NCBI RefSeq assembly: GCF_001612635.1
Contig: NZ_BDAV01000018.1
Span: 44,630 to 108,629, forward strand
Source: Nocardia africana NBRC 100379
Lineage (GTDB): Bacteria; Actinomycetota; Actinomycetes; Mycobacteriales; Mycobacteriaceae
DNA length: 64,000 nt
Direction: 5' to 3'
Position numbers and translations under genes: made by a program. Within the stretch, counting starts at the first letter, position 1, and every line of letters starts with the position of its first letter. Below are positions 35,145 through 43,491 of this stretch, piece by piece. The notes beneath the pieces are model-generated. The model was not told the origin of the DNA. It saw only the letters and a list, made by a program, of their open reading frames with translations, and did no database searches.

Positions 35145-36529
35145 GTGTGCTTCTCGTCGGAATTTCGCATCGCAGCGCTCCCGTGGCGGTGCTGGAGAAG
35201 GTGGCGGTCACCGAGGAGGACCGGCCCAAGCTGACCGATCGGATGCTGGCCTCCCAGCACATCTCCGAGGCGATGATCGTCTCCACCTGCAACCGGGTCG
35301 AGATCTACGCCGTGGTCGACGCCTTCCACGGCGGCCTGGCCGAGGTCGGCGATCTGCTGGCCAAGCATTCCGATCTGCCGCTGCCCGAACTGACCAAACA
35401 CGCCTACGTGCGCTACAGCGAGGCGGCGGCGGAACATCTGTTCGCGGTCGCCAGCGGTCTGGATTCGATGGTCGTCGGCGAGCAGCAGGTGCTCAGCCAG
35501 ATCCGCTCGGCCTACGCCGCCGCCGACGCCCAGCAGGCCGCCGGGCGCACCCTGCACGAATTGGCCCAGCACGCCCTGCGCGTCGGCAAGCGGGTGCATT
35601 CGGAGACCGGGATCGACCGCGCGGGCGCCTCGGTGGTGTCGGTCGCCTTGGAGCGCGCCGCGAACGTGCTCGGCGATCTGGCCGGCCGCACCGCGGTCGT
35701 GGTCGGCGCGGGTGCGATGGGCGGGCTGTCGGTGGCGCATCTGGCTCGGGCCGGAATCGGCAGAATCGTCGTGGTCAACCGCACTCTCGAGCGGGCCCAG
35801 CGGCTGGCTCACACCGCGACCACCATGCACGGCGCACCGGCGACCGCGATGGAGCTGTCGAATCTGGTGAACGCCATGGCCGATGCCGACATCGTGATCA
35901 CCAGCACCGGCGCGGTCGGTTCGGTGGTGAGCCTGGCCGACGCCCACCGGGCGCTCAACGTCTCCCGCGCCGGACATCAGATGGTGATCTGCGATCTGGG
36001 CCTGCCGCGCGATGTGGACCCCGCGGTGGCCGGGCTGCCCGATGTCACCGTCATCGACATGGAGACGCTGCAGCGCGATCCCGCGGCGGGTGCGGCGGCC
36101 GACGACACCAGCGCCGCGCGCGCCCTGGTCGCCGAGGAACTCGCCAAATATCTGTCCGGCCAGCGGATGGCCGAGGTGACCCCGACCGTCGCGGCCCTGC
36201 GCCAGCGCGCGGCCGAGGTGGTCGAGGCGGAGCTGATGCGGCTGGAATCCAAACTGCCCGACCTCGGCGATCCGCAGCGCGAAGAGGTGGCCCGCACGGT
36301 GCGCCGGGTGGTCGACAAACTGCTGCACGCCCCCACGGTGCGGGTCAAGCAGCTGGCCTCGGCGCCCGGCGGCGGCAGCTACGCCGAGGCGCTGCGTGAG
36401 TTGTTCGAATTGAAACCCGGTGCGGCACAAGCTGTTGCGGCGCCGATGGAAATCGCCACGCTCGGCGGCGAACTGGCCGACGACTTCACCACGAGCCATC
36501 TCGGAGACGAACAGGGGCATCCGCAGTGA
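35141..36529 (+). CDS. hemA: Glutamyl-tRNA reductase
   Basis: Reduces glutamyl-tRNA(Glu) to glutamate-1-semialdehyde with NADPH, the committed step of C5-type tetrapyrrole synthesis. 462 residues from ATG 35141. The catalytic domain has LLVGISHRSAPVAVLEKVAV and the nucleophilic Cys in IVSTCNRVEIYAVVDAFHGG; GLDSMVVGEQQVLSQIRSAY is the tRNA/glutamate pocket; the NADPH domain has VVVGAGAMGGLSVAHLA; the C-terminal helical dimerisation domain follows. Coupled to rex upstream (ATGA) and to hemC downstream (GTGA or a 62-base spacer, depending on the hemC start). Confidence 0.96.
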   Translation: MSVLLVGISHRSAPVAVLEKVAVTEEDRPKLTDRMLASQHISEAMIVSTCNRVEIYAVVDAFHGGLAEVGDLLAKHSDLPLPELTKHAYVRYSEAAAEHLFAVASGLDSMVVGEQQVLSQIRSAYAAADAQQAAGRTLHELAQHALRVGKRVHSETGIDRAGASVVSVALERAANVLGDLAGRTAVVVGAGAMGGLSVAHLARAGIGRIVVVNRTLERAQRLAHTATTMHGAPATAMELSNLVNAMADADIVITSTGAVGSVVSLADAHRALNVSRAGHQMVICDLGLPRDVDPAVAGLPDVTVIDMETLQRDPAAGAAADDTSAARALVAEELAKYLSGQRMAEVTPTVAALRQRAAEVVEAELMRLESKLPDLGDPQREEVARTVRRVVDKLLHAPTVRVKQLASAPGGGSYAEALRELFELKPGAAQAVAAPMEIATLGGELADDFTTSHLGDEQGHPQ

Positions 36530-36591
36530 GCGCTGATACGGCCACCGCATTCGGGGGCGCGGCCACCGGGGTCGACACCCAGGAGCACAAC

Positions 36592-37596
36592 ATGACGCGA
36601 CGTGGTACCACGGACGCCCCGTGGCGGATCGGCACCCGCGGCAGCGTGCTGGCACTGACCCAGGCCGGCACCGTGCGCGACGCGCTGATCGCCGCCGGGC
36701 AGCACGCCGAATTGGTGATCGTGAAGACGGCGGGCGACAAGTCCTCCGACCCGGTCGAGAAGATCGGTGTCGGCGTGTTCACCGCCGCGCTGCGCGAGGA
36801 ACTGGCCGCCGGGACCGTGGACATCGCGGTGCACTCCTACAAGGACCTGCCCACCGCGCCCGACCCGCGCTTCACCATCGCCGCGATACCGCCGCGCGAG
36901 GATCCGCGTGACGTCCTGGTCGCCCGGGACGGCCTGGTGCTGGGCGAACTGCCCGCCGGATCCCGGATCGGCACCTCCGCGCCGCGGCGTGCCGCCCAGT
37001 TGCGCGCACTCGGCCTCGGTCTCGAGATCGTGCCGTTGCGCGGCAATATCGACACCAGACTTCGCAAGGTCGCCGAGGGTGAACTCGACGCCGTGGTCGT
37101 CGCGCGGGCCGGGCTGTCCCGCGTGGACCGGCTCGGTTCGGTCACCGAGGCTCTGGAGCCCGTGCAGATGTTGCCGGCACCGGCCCAGGGCGCGCTCGCG
37201 GTCGAATGCCGCAGCGAGGAAAGCGATCTCGTCAGCATCCTGTCCACCCTCGACGATCCGGGCAGTCGCGCCACGGTCGTCGCCGAACGCGCGTTGCTCG
37301 CCGAACTCGAAGCCGGTTGCACGGCGCCGGTCGGCGCGCTCGCCGAAGTCGTCGAATCGCTCGACGACGAGGGCCGCGTGGTGGAGGAACTGTCGCTGCG
37401 CGGCGGCGCGGCGGCGATCGACGGTTCGGATGTCATCCGGGCCTCGGCGGTCGGCTCGCTCGCGAATGCAGAGCAGCTGGGCCGCGATCTGGCGCGTGAG
37501 CTCCTGGAGCTGGGGGCGCGCGACCTGCTGGCCGGCGAGGTATCCGCCGGCGCGTCCGACTTCACCAATCCCAGCCCGATGGAGAACAAGCCATGA
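36592..37596 (+). CDS. hemC: Hydroxymethylbilane synthase
   Basis: Polymerises four porphobilinogens to hydroxymethylbilane. The ATG at 36592 is chosen because an AGGAG lies six bases before it and the protein then begins MTRRGTTDAPWRIGTRGSVL, like homologues; an upstream GTG at 36526 overlaps the hemA stop and would add 22 residues. 334 residues. Signatures: WRIGTRGSVLALTQA, AVHSYKDLPTAPDPRF, APAQGALAVECRSEE, and the dipyrromethane-cofactor Cys in ELEAGCTAPVGALAE. Cytosolic. Its stop overlaps the hemD start (ATGA). Confidence 0.95.
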   Translation: MTRRGTTDAPWRIGTRGSVLALTQAGTVRDALIAAGQHAELVIVKTAGDKSSDPVEKIGVGVFTAALREELAAGTVDIAVHSYKDLPTAPDPRFTIAAIPPREDPRDVLVARDGLVLGELPAGSRIGTSAPRRAAQLRALGLGLEIVPLRGNIDTRLRKVAEGELDAVVVARAGLSRVDRLGSVTEALEPVQMLPAPAQGALAVECRSEESDLVSILSTLDDPGSRATVVAERALLAELEAGCTAPVGALAEVVESLDDEGRVVEELSLRGGAAAIDGSDVIRASAVGSLANAEQLGRDLARELLELGARDLLAGEVSAGASDFTNPSPMENKP

Positions 37597-39155
37597 GCCG
37601 AGCCACCAAGAAACATCCCGGTCGGATTCTGTTCGTCGGGTCGGGTCCTGGTGACCCGGCACTGCTCACGGTCCGCGCCCGCGAGGTGCTGGGACGAGCC
37701 CGGCTGGCGTTCACCGACCCCGATGTCGACAAGGGCGTGCTTGCCATGATCGGCACCGCCGTCGAACCGGGCCCCGACGGCGAATCCGCCGTCGACGTGC
37801 GCCCCGCGCTGGGCGAGCCGGCCGAGGTCGCGAAGACGCTGGTCCACGAGGCCCGTGCCGGACATGATGTGGTGCGGCTGGTCTCGGGCGATCCGATGAC
37901 CACCGATTCGGTGATCTCCGAGGTCAACGCCGTCACCCGGTCGCATATGAACTTCGAGGTGCTGCCCGGGCTGCCGTCGGCGACCACTGTTCCGGCCTAT
38001 GCCGGTATCGCGCTGGGCTCCTCGCACACCGAGGTCGACGTGCGCGGTGAGGTCGACTGGGCCTCCGTCGCCGCCGCTCCCGGCCCGCTGGTTCTGCACG
38101 CCACCTCCGGCCACCTGGCCGAGACCGCGAGCGCGCTGGTCGAGCACGGTCTCGCACCGCAGACCCCCGTGGCGGTGACCGTGCGCGGCACCACCCGGCA
38201 GCAGCGCACCATCGAGGCGACGCTGGCCACCCTGAACTCCGCTGCCTCCGAGCTGGTCGGACCGCTGGTGGTCACGGTCGGCAAGGAGGTCGAGAAGCGC
38301 GCCAAGATGTCGTGGTGGGAGTCGCGGGCCCTGTACGGCTGGACCGTGCTGGTGCCGCGCACCAAGGAGCAGGCCGGTGAGATGAGCGAGAAGCTCGTCA
38401 TGCACGGTGCGATTCCGATGGAGGTGCCGACCATCGCCGTCGAGCCGCCGCGCAGCCCCGCGCAGATGGAGCGCGCGGTCAAGGGACTGGTCGACGGCCG
38501 CTACCAGTGGGTGGTGTTCACCTCCACCAACGCCGTGCGCGCGGTGTGGGAGAAGTTCGGCGAATTCGGTTTGGACGCACGGGCTTTCTCCGGTGTGAAG
38601 ATCGCCTGTGTCGGTGAGGCGACCGCCGAGAAGGTGCGCTCGTTCGGCATCAATCCCGAACTGGTGCCCAGCGGTGAGCAGTCCTCGGAGGGTCTGCTGG
38701 CCGACTTCCCGCCCTACGACGATGTTTTCGACCCGGTCAACCGCGTGCTGCTGCCGCGTGCCGATATCGCCACCGAAACTCTGGCCGAGGGTCTGCGCGA
38801 CCGCGGCTGGGAGATCGACGATGTCACCGCGTACCGCACCGTGCGGGCCTCGCCGCCGCCGGCCGAAACCCGGGAGATGATCAAGACCGGTGGTTTCGAC
38901 GCCGTGCTGTTCACCTCCTCGTCCACGGTCCGGAATCTGGTCGGTATCGCCGGAAAGCCGCACGCGCGCACCATCGTTGCCTGTATCGGCCCCAAAACCG
39001 CCGAGACCGCAATCGAATTCGGCCTGCGCGTGGATGTGCAACCCGAGATCGCTCAGGTCGGCCCGCTGGTCGACGCCCTGGCCGAACACGCCGCCCACCT
39101 GCGCGCCGAGGGCCTGCTGCCCCCGCCGCGCAAGAAGAGCCGCCGCAGCCGCTGA
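37593..39155 (+). CDS. hemD: Fused uroporphyrinogen-III C-methyltransferase / synthase
   Basis: 520 residues from ATG 37593. Residues about 10-250 are an SUMT-type methyltransferase (FVGSGPGDPALLTVRAREVL, VRLVSGDPMTTDS, AGIALGSSH), and residues about 255-515 are the HemD synthase that inverts ring D of hydroxymethylbilane (LYGWTVLVPRTKEQAGEM, WVVFTSTNAVRAVWEKF, DAVLFTSSSTVRNLVGIAGK). The fusion is the normal actinobacterial form and links heme to the siroheme/cobalamin branch. A basic tail (RKKSRRSR) ends the protein. Last gene of the rex-hemACD operon. Confidence 0.93.
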   Translation: MSRATKKHPGRILFVGSGPGDPALLTVRAREVLGRARLAFTDPDVDKGVLAMIGTAVEPGPDGESAVDVRPALGEPAEVAKTLVHEARAGHDVVRLVSGDPMTTDSVISEVNAVTRSHMNFEVLPGLPSATTVPAYAGIALGSSHTEVDVRGEVDWASVAAAPGPLVLHATSGHLAETASALVEHGLAPQTPVAVTVRGTTRQQRTIEATLATLNSAASELVGPLVVTVGKEVEKRAKMSWWESRALYGWTVLVPRTKEQAGEMSEKLVMHGAIPMEVPTIAVEPPRSPAQMERAVKGLVDGRYQWVVFTSTNAVRAVWEKFGEFGLDARAFSGVKIACVGEATAEKVRSFGINPELVPSGEQSSEGLLADFPPYDDVFDPVNRVLLPRADIATETLAEGLRDRGWEIDDVTAYRTVRASPPPAETREMIKTGGFDAVLFTSSSTVRNLVGIAGKPHARTIVACIGPKTAETAIEFGLRVDVQPEIAQVGPLVDALAEHAAHLRAEGLLPPPRKKSRRSR

Positions 39156-39183
39156 GCGGCTCGATAGGTTGCGGCGAAAGCCC

Positions 39184-39453
39184 TCACACCCGGCGGACGC
39201 GCATGAGGTCGCGGACGAGGCTGCAGGTCTTGTTCGAGGGCGGGCGGATGCCGACGACCTCGGCGGTGTGCCGGATGGTCTGGTTGTCGGCGAGGTTGGC
39301 GCGGTAGACGCCGGAATCGAGCAGGGCGATGGCCAGCCGCATGGCCTTCAACCTGCGGTTGTGCATGACGTACCAGGAGCGCGGCCGCCCGGCCGGTAGG
39401 GGCTGTTTCACCAGCGGCGCGTAGGGATCGATGATCGTCGGTGCGGTGGGCAT
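39184..39453 (-). CDS. Unrecognised small protein between hemD and hemB
   Basis: 89 residues from ATG 39453, preceded by a GAGGGGAGG ribosome site. No signal peptide or membrane helix; a short Pro/Ile head (MPTAPTIIDPYAPLVKQPL) leads into a basic central part (RSWYVMHNRRLKAMRLAIAL) and a Lys/Arg-rich tail (SLVRDLMRVRRV). I do not recognise a family. It opposes the hem operons and is flanked upstream by an eight-base inverted repeat at 39511-39535, which suggests its own control. It could be DNA- or RNA-binding given its charge; that is a guess. Confidence 0.6.
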   Translation of the reverse strand: MPTAPTIIDPYAPLVKQPLPAGRPRSWYVMHNRRLKAMRLAIALLDSGVYRANLADNQTIRHTAEVVGIRPPSNKTCSLVRDLMRVRRV

Positions 39454-39772
39454 GAGAATCCTCCCCTCGGATGGAGATTCGCCGGGTCGTCGGTGGGCCG
39501 AATCGAAGGCGGGACGGATATGGGCAGTCCGTCCCACCGCCGATCGATCGGTCGCGCGCCGTGGGCAGTAGCGCGTTACCGAGGCCGGTTCGACTGTTGA
39601 CGAATCCCCTCGAACACATCTTCGATTCTACCCGAGAGCACCGACAAAAACCGGTCGCCGCAACGGGTTTCGGCGTCGCGCCCGCATCGCCCGTAATTTG
39701 CCGGGTGTGACCCACGCCAACCGGCCGGGAGGTGCCTGGGAGCCGGGCTCCCGCGCGGCGTATCGTGCGGTT
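39454..39772. other. Intergenic region upstream of hemB
   Basis: 319 bases without a gene, separating a minus-strand small gene from hemB. It contains the inverted repeat at 39511-39535; the remainder must include the hemB promoter, but no clear hexamer pair stands out. Confidence 0.5.
39511..39535. repeat. Inverted repeat GGGACGGA-N9-TCCGTCCC
   Basis: Perfect eight-base arms with nine-base spacer, 58 bases upstream of the minus-strand small gene's start. Could be an operator for that gene or an RNA hairpin in its leader. Confidence 0.6.
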
Positions 39773-40750
39773 ATGACCGGAATGGACCGCCCGCGGCGGT
39801 TGCGTCGTACCCCCGCGATGCGTCGCCTCGTCGCCGAAACTACCTTGGAACCAAGGCAATTGGTACTGCCCATGTTCGTCGCCGACGGGCTGGCCGAACC
39901 GCGCGAGATCAGTTCGATGCCCGGCGTGTACCAGCATTCGATGGATTCGCTGCGCAAGGCCGCGGCCGAGGCGGTCGGCGCGGGCGTCGGCGGGCTCATG
40001 CTGTTCGGCGTGCCGCGTCCGGAGGACAAGGATGCGGAAGGTAGCCAGGCCGGCGCCCCGGACGGCATTCTCAACCGCGGCCTGCGCGCGCTGACCGAGG
40101 AGGTCGGCGGTGACACCGTCGTGATGGCCGACACCTGCCTGGACGAGTTCACCGATCACGGGCACTGCGGGGTGCTGGCCGGCGACGGCTCGGTCGACAA
40201 CGACGCGACTCTGGAACGCTACGTGGAGATGGCGCTGGCCCAGGCCGAGGCCGGCGCCGAACTGCTGGGCACCAGCGGGATGATGGACGGCCAGGTCGGT
40301 GCGATCCGCGCCGGACTGGACGCCGCCGGTCACATCGATACCGGGATCCTCGCCTACGCGGCGAAATACGCCTCGGCGTTCTACGGCCCGTTCCGGGAGG
40401 CCGTCGGCTCGTCGCTGCAGGGCGATCGCCGCACCTATCAGCAGGATGCGGCGAATCGTCGCGAATCGCTGCGTGAGCTGGAACTGGACCTGGCCGAGGG
40501 CGCCGACATCGTGATGGTCAAACCGGCCATGTCGTATCTCGACATCCTGCGTGATGTCGCCGATCATTCGCCGGTTCCGGTCGCCGCCTATCAGATCTCC
40601 GGCGAGTACGCGATGATCACCGCCGCCGCCGAACGCGGCTGGATCGACCGCCGCGGTGCCATCGTCGAATCGCTGCTCGGCATCCGCCGGGCGGGCGCGG
40701 ACATCGTGCTCACCTACTGGGCCACCGAGGCCGCGCACTGGCTGTCGTGA
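39773..40750 (+). CDS. hemB: Delta-aminolevulinic acid dehydratase (porphobilinogen synthase)
   Basis: Condenses two ALA molecules to porphobilinogen. 325 residues from ATG 39773. The active-site lysines are in AYAAKYASAFYGPFREAVG and VMVKPAMSYLDIL; GTSGMMDGQVGAIRAGLD is the allosteric-site region. The metal loop reads ADTCLDEFTDHGHCGVLAG, Cys-Asp-Cys instead of the three cysteines of zinc-type enzymes, so metal binding is intermediate between the zinc and magnesium types. The stop overlaps the next start by GTGA. Confidence 0.95.
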   Translation: MTGMDRPRRLRRTPAMRRLVAETTLEPRQLVLPMFVADGLAEPREISSMPGVYQHSMDSLRKAAAEAVGAGVGGLMLFGVPRPEDKDAEGSQAGAPDGILNRGLRALTEEVGGDTVVMADTCLDEFTDHGHCGVLAGDGSVDNDATLERYVEMALAQAEAGAELLGTSGMMDGQVGAIRAGLDAAGHIDTGILAYAAKYASAFYGPFREAVGSSLQGDRRTYQQDAANRRESLRELELDLAEGADIVMVKPAMSYLDILRDVADHSPVPVAAYQISGEYAMITAAAERGWIDRRGAIVESLLGIRRAGADIVLTYWATEAAHWLS

Positions 40751-41265
40751 ATCCGGCGACCCTGCCGGCCGAGCCCGGCATGCGAACCAGACCCGAGGAT
40801 GTGCGTACCGCCTGCCAGCTGTGGTGGGCCGTGGTCGCGCTCGGGGTGTTGCGGCTGATCCTCGGCGCGGTCGACCGCCTCGGCAATCGCCGCCAGGTCG
40901 CCCAGGACTTCTACGACCAGCTGCACGGCGAGCGGCCCGACTTCAGCGTGGCGCAGATGGAGCTGGTGGTCTCGATTCTCGAGGTGCTGGTCCTCACCTA
41001 CGGCCTCGCCGTCGCCATCGGCGCGGTGGCCGTGGTGCACCAACTCGGTCGCGGCCGGCTGTGGGCGCGCACGATTGCCGATGTGGCGACCGTGGTGCTG
41101 GTGCTCGGCGCCGTCGGGTCGATGTTCGGTCTCGATGCGATTTCCGGCGGCCCCGCGGTGCTGATCGGGGCCGCGGCGATATTACAGGCCGTTCTGGCCT
41201 GCGGAGCCGTATTCCTCTGCCGCAGAAAGGAATCGGAGGCGTTTTTCCGGGCGAACGGCAGCTGA
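40747..41265 (+). CDS. Four-helix membrane protein coupled to hemB
   Basis: 172 residues from GTG 40747, overlapping the hemB stop by four bases. Hydrophobic segments at about 20-37 (LWWAVVALGVLRLILGAV), 75-98 (VSILEVLVLTYGLAVAIG), 108-125 (ADVATVVLVLGAVGSMFG) and 135-158 (GPAVLIGAAAILQAVLACGA) make a small helical-bundle membrane protein ending in a charged tail (CRRKESEAFFRANGS). No known family is recognised. Translational coupling to hemB suggests a role linked to tetrapyrrole supply or the respiratory membrane, which is inference. Confidence 0.75.
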   Translation: MNPATLPAEPGMRTRPEDVRTACQLWWAVVALGVLRLILGAVDRLGNRRQVAQDFYDQLHGERPDFSVAQMELVVSILEVLVLTYGLAVAIGAVAVVHQLGRGRLWARTIADVATVVLVLGAVGSMFGLDAISGGPAVLIGAAAILQAVLACGAVFLCRRKESEAFFRANGS

Positions 41266-41451
41266 GACGTGAGGCCGAATTTGTCGCGTGCCGACCGGGA
41301 TGTATGGTGAGGGTTGTCACAGAGAGCTCGGGAACTGAAAGTCGTTGGTTGTGCGTTGTTCTTCGGATGTGGTTTTTCGGTCGGTGGTCGCATCGATCGG
41401 CTACCGCGATGAGAGCGCAGCACGGATGGCTTCGGTGGATCGGAGACATCG

Positions 41452-41571
41452 ATGCGCGTGGTGATTCAGCAGCGACAAAGCATTCGACGCGATGTTCTGG
41501 TGATGGGTCTGCTGCTGCTTCTGGCACTGCTCACCCTCGCCGGCCTGCTGCTCCCGGGGAAGGTCGGCTGA
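41452..41571 (+). CDS. 39-residue single-helix membrane peptide
   Basis: ATG 41452 to TGA 41571 with a GGAG ribosome site six bases upstream. A basic amphipathic head (MRVVIQQRQSIRRDVLVMG) is followed by one Leu-rich membrane helix (LLLLLALLTLAGLLLPG). It lies in line with the genes downstream of hemB and 52 bases before the next start. Length, start context and codon use are those of a real small gene; no family is known to me. Confidence 0.55.
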   Translation: MRVVIQQRQSIRRDVLVMGLLLLLALLTLAGLLLPGKVG

Positions 41572-41623
41572 CTCCGCCGCCACCCGTTCGGACCGGCACG
41601 CGCGTCGTATTCGGAGGTCTTGC

Positions 41624-42187
41624 GTGAGCGACGCCCAACCCACCGCCCCGGTGCGGCCGGATTCCGTGCTGTTCAGCGAGCCCGGCGCCCGCTGGCGAAC
41701 GGTCGCCTACGGCCCGGCGCTCTGCCTGCTGGTGCTGATTCTGGAACTCGCGCTGCGACGCGGTCCGGTGCACTGGTTCGGCCTCGCCTTCTGCGCGATT
41801 CTGCTCGCAGGATTCGTGACTCTGCAGGTAGTGGCCGGAAAACGCCACGTCAGCGTGGAACTCACCGACTCGACGCTGCGCGAGGGCACCGAAACGCTGT
41901 CGCTGAGTTCGATCGCGCGCATCTTTCCCGAACACGACGAGGAATCGTGGGACGACGATCCCTGGCAGTCGGCCCGCGCGCTGGGTGAGCTGACCGGTGT
42001 GCCGCGCCGCCGCCGCGGCATCGGCCTGAAATTGCGCGACGGCGCCATGGTGCAGGCATGGGCGCGCGATCATCAGCGGTTGCGCGCGCAGTTGAGCGCC
42101 GCACTCGACCGGCTCGGCGAGGAGTCGCCGTCTGCCGAAGCTCCGGCCGACGACGAGGCTGTCGAGGGCAAGGAGGATGTGGCGTGA
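41624..42187 (+). CDS. Two-helix membrane protein (Rv0513-like position)
   Basis: 187 residues from GTG 41624 with a GGAGG ribosome site. Two adjacent N-terminal membrane helices (YGPALCLLVLILELALRR and WFGLAFCAILLAGFVTLQVV) precede a cytosolic domain (SVELTDSTLREGTETLSLSS, RRRRGIGLKLRDGAMVQAWA) of PH-like/DUF3093-like strand pattern, and an acidic tail. By position it corresponds to the M. tuberculosis gene after hemB (Rv0513). Unknown function. The stop overlaps the next start (TGATG). Confidence 0.75.
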   Translation: MSDAQPTAPVRPDSVLFSEPGARWRTVAYGPALCLLVLILELALRRGPVHWFGLAFCAILLAGFVTLQVVAGKRHVSVELTDSTLREGTETLSLSSIARIFPEHDEESWDDDPWQSARALGELTGVPRRRRGIGLKLRDGAMVQAWARDHQRLRAQLSAALDRLGEESPSAEAPADDEAVEGKEDVA

Positions 42188-42423
42188 TGCGCCGGGTGTG
42201 GATCCTGCTCGATCTGGTGCTGGTCGTGGTGTGTGCTGTGGCCGCCGTGCCCAGCTGGCGGCACGGTATCCATCGGACCTGGTTCGCGGCGGTGGGGGAT
42301 CAGCCCGCCTTCGAATCCACCCACTACGCCGGTCCGTGGCTCGCGCTGGCCACCGTATTGGTCGCGGCCGCGGGCCTCGCGGCCATCGATCTGGTGGTGC
42401 GGTGCGCGGTGCGCCCGCACTGA
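42187..42423 (+). CDS. Small two-helix membrane protein (Rv0514-like position)
   Basis: 78 residues from ATG 42187, coupled to the previous gene by a TGATG overlap; a GTG one codon earlier is also possible. Two membrane helices (WILLDLVLVVVCAVAAVPSW and WLALATVLVAAAGLAAIDLV) flank a short extracytoplasmic loop (GDQPAFESTHYAGP). It ends in a basic tail. Probably a partner of the preceding membrane protein; the pair is conserved after hemB in mycobacteria. No function known. Confidence 0.75.
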   Translation: MRRVWILLDLVLVVVCAVAAVPSWRHGIHRTWFAAVGDQPAFESTHYAGPWLALATVLVAAAGLAAIDLVVRCAVRPH

Positions 42424-42504
42424 CACGCCTGTTCGCCACAGCCGCACCCGTTTTCGCGGCGCGTCGCCCGATAGCGGATCGAGTGTTGTGGGTATTGCCG
42501 GAAA

Positions 42505-42849
42505 ATGAGCACCATGACGCGCACCCGAGCAGTGCGGAAAACCTCGTTCACCCTTCTGGCGGCCGCCGCGATCGGTACCGCTTCGGTCGCCGTGGCCACC
42601 GCGACACCCGAAAACCCGTCGGCCGCAACGACTTCGGCAGTCACCGTGGTGCCGGCCGGTCCCCAGGTGTCCGGCCCGGCCGGGTCTCCGAGCGGAACAG
42701 CCGCCACGGTCGCGGATCCGGTAGCCGCCGCGACTCCGGCGCAGCCGCAGGCCGATCAGGTCTCGCTACTGGATCTGCTTCCCACGCCGCTGAACTGCTT
42801 GCTCTCGACCGGCTATGCCCTGTTGTGCCTGGGCGTTCCGCTGCCCTGA
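42505..42849 (+). CDS. Small secreted Ala/Thr/Pro-rich protein
   Basis: 114 residues from ATG 42505 (MSTMTRTRAVRKTSFTLLAA), with a Sec signal peptide probably cleaved near ATATPEN. The mature region is low-complexity (Ala, Thr, Pro, Val) up to a conserved-looking C-terminus LLDLLPTPLNCLLSTGYALL ending CLGVPLP with two cysteines. Unrecognised family; the Pro-Cys tail could attach to the cell wall or another protein. Convergent with the next secreted-protein gene, eight bases between stops. Confidence 0.65.
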   Translation: MSTMTRTRAVRKTSFTLLAAAAIGTASVAVATATPENPSAATTSAVTVVPAGPQVSGPAGSPSGTAATVADPVAAATPAQPQADQVSLLDLLPTPLNCLLSTGYALLCLGVPLP

Positions 42850-42857
42850 GCGATCGG

Positions 42858-43241
42858 TCAGTGCCACTGCTGGAAGACGTCGAGCAGGCGCGTGCCGTGC
42901 GATCCGGGCACGTTCGCCATCACCACGACGCTCCCGTCCGGGTGGCTCGCCGCCTCCTCGATCACCTGCCGCAGTGAGGCGTGCACATTGCCGTTCTGAT
43001 CGTGATAGAGCTGGGTGTCCGGCTTCAGGCCCGCACCGATCCGGCTCTCCGGAACGACCATCGTGACCAGCGCCGGAATCGGCCCGTCGCCCAGCGCGGC
43101 GGTCTCGTCGTGGGTGAGGACGACTCCGGCGCGCTGCTGGTCGGGCTGGACGACCGGCGTCGCGGCTGCGGCCTGAGTCGCCGCCGCGACTGAGCCGACG
43201 AGGGTTGTCAACAGGGCTATCCCGAATACTGATTTACGCAT
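42858..43241 (-). CDS. Small secreted protein
   Basis: 127 residues from ATG 43241 (MRKSVFGIALLTTLVGSVAA) with a Sec signal peptide cleaved near AAAATPV. The mature domain (GVVLTHDETAALGDGPIPAL, ASLRQVIEEAASHPDGSVVV, then RLLDVFQQWH) is mixed alpha/beta, has no cysteines, and matches no family I know. Divergent from hemL across 250 bases. Extracytoplasmic by its signal peptide only. Confidence 0.7.
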   Translation of the reverse strand: MRKSVFGIALLTTLVGSVAAATQAAAATPVVQPDQQRAGVVLTHDETAALGDGPIPALVTMVVPESRIGAGLKPDTQLYHDQNGNVHASLRQVIEEAASHPDGSVVVMANVPGSHGTRLLDVFQQWH

Positions 43242-43403
43242 GAACCCTCCCGGCCGTGGAGCGTGATGATGGGTACGAGGTTACGCATGGGCAATCAGGC
43301 CACAACCCTTATGCCAGGAAATTCACGCCGCGTGTTGCCTCGCGGGCGGGGACCGGCCGATGTGAGGAAATTCTCGGCAAACCACTGATCGAGTCGATGG
43401 GAG

Positions 43404-43409
43404 TACAAT
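43404..43409 (+). promoter_or_regulatory. Candidate -10 element for hemL
   Basis: TACAAT, five of six bases of the -10 consensus, 82 bases before the hemL GTG. No convincing -35 element precedes it, so an activator may be needed. Confidence 0.4.
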
Positions 43410-43491
43410 ACGGCGCCTCGGCTTGTGGGGTGGCTCACCCCACTACACCCTGTCGTCGACCGCTTCGGCGGGGGCTGCGACACTGGTGGTC

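Noticed and set aside
36837..39098. A 753-codon open frame antisense to hemC and hemD
   Set aside because: Covers two recognised heme genes; no motif or ribosome site.
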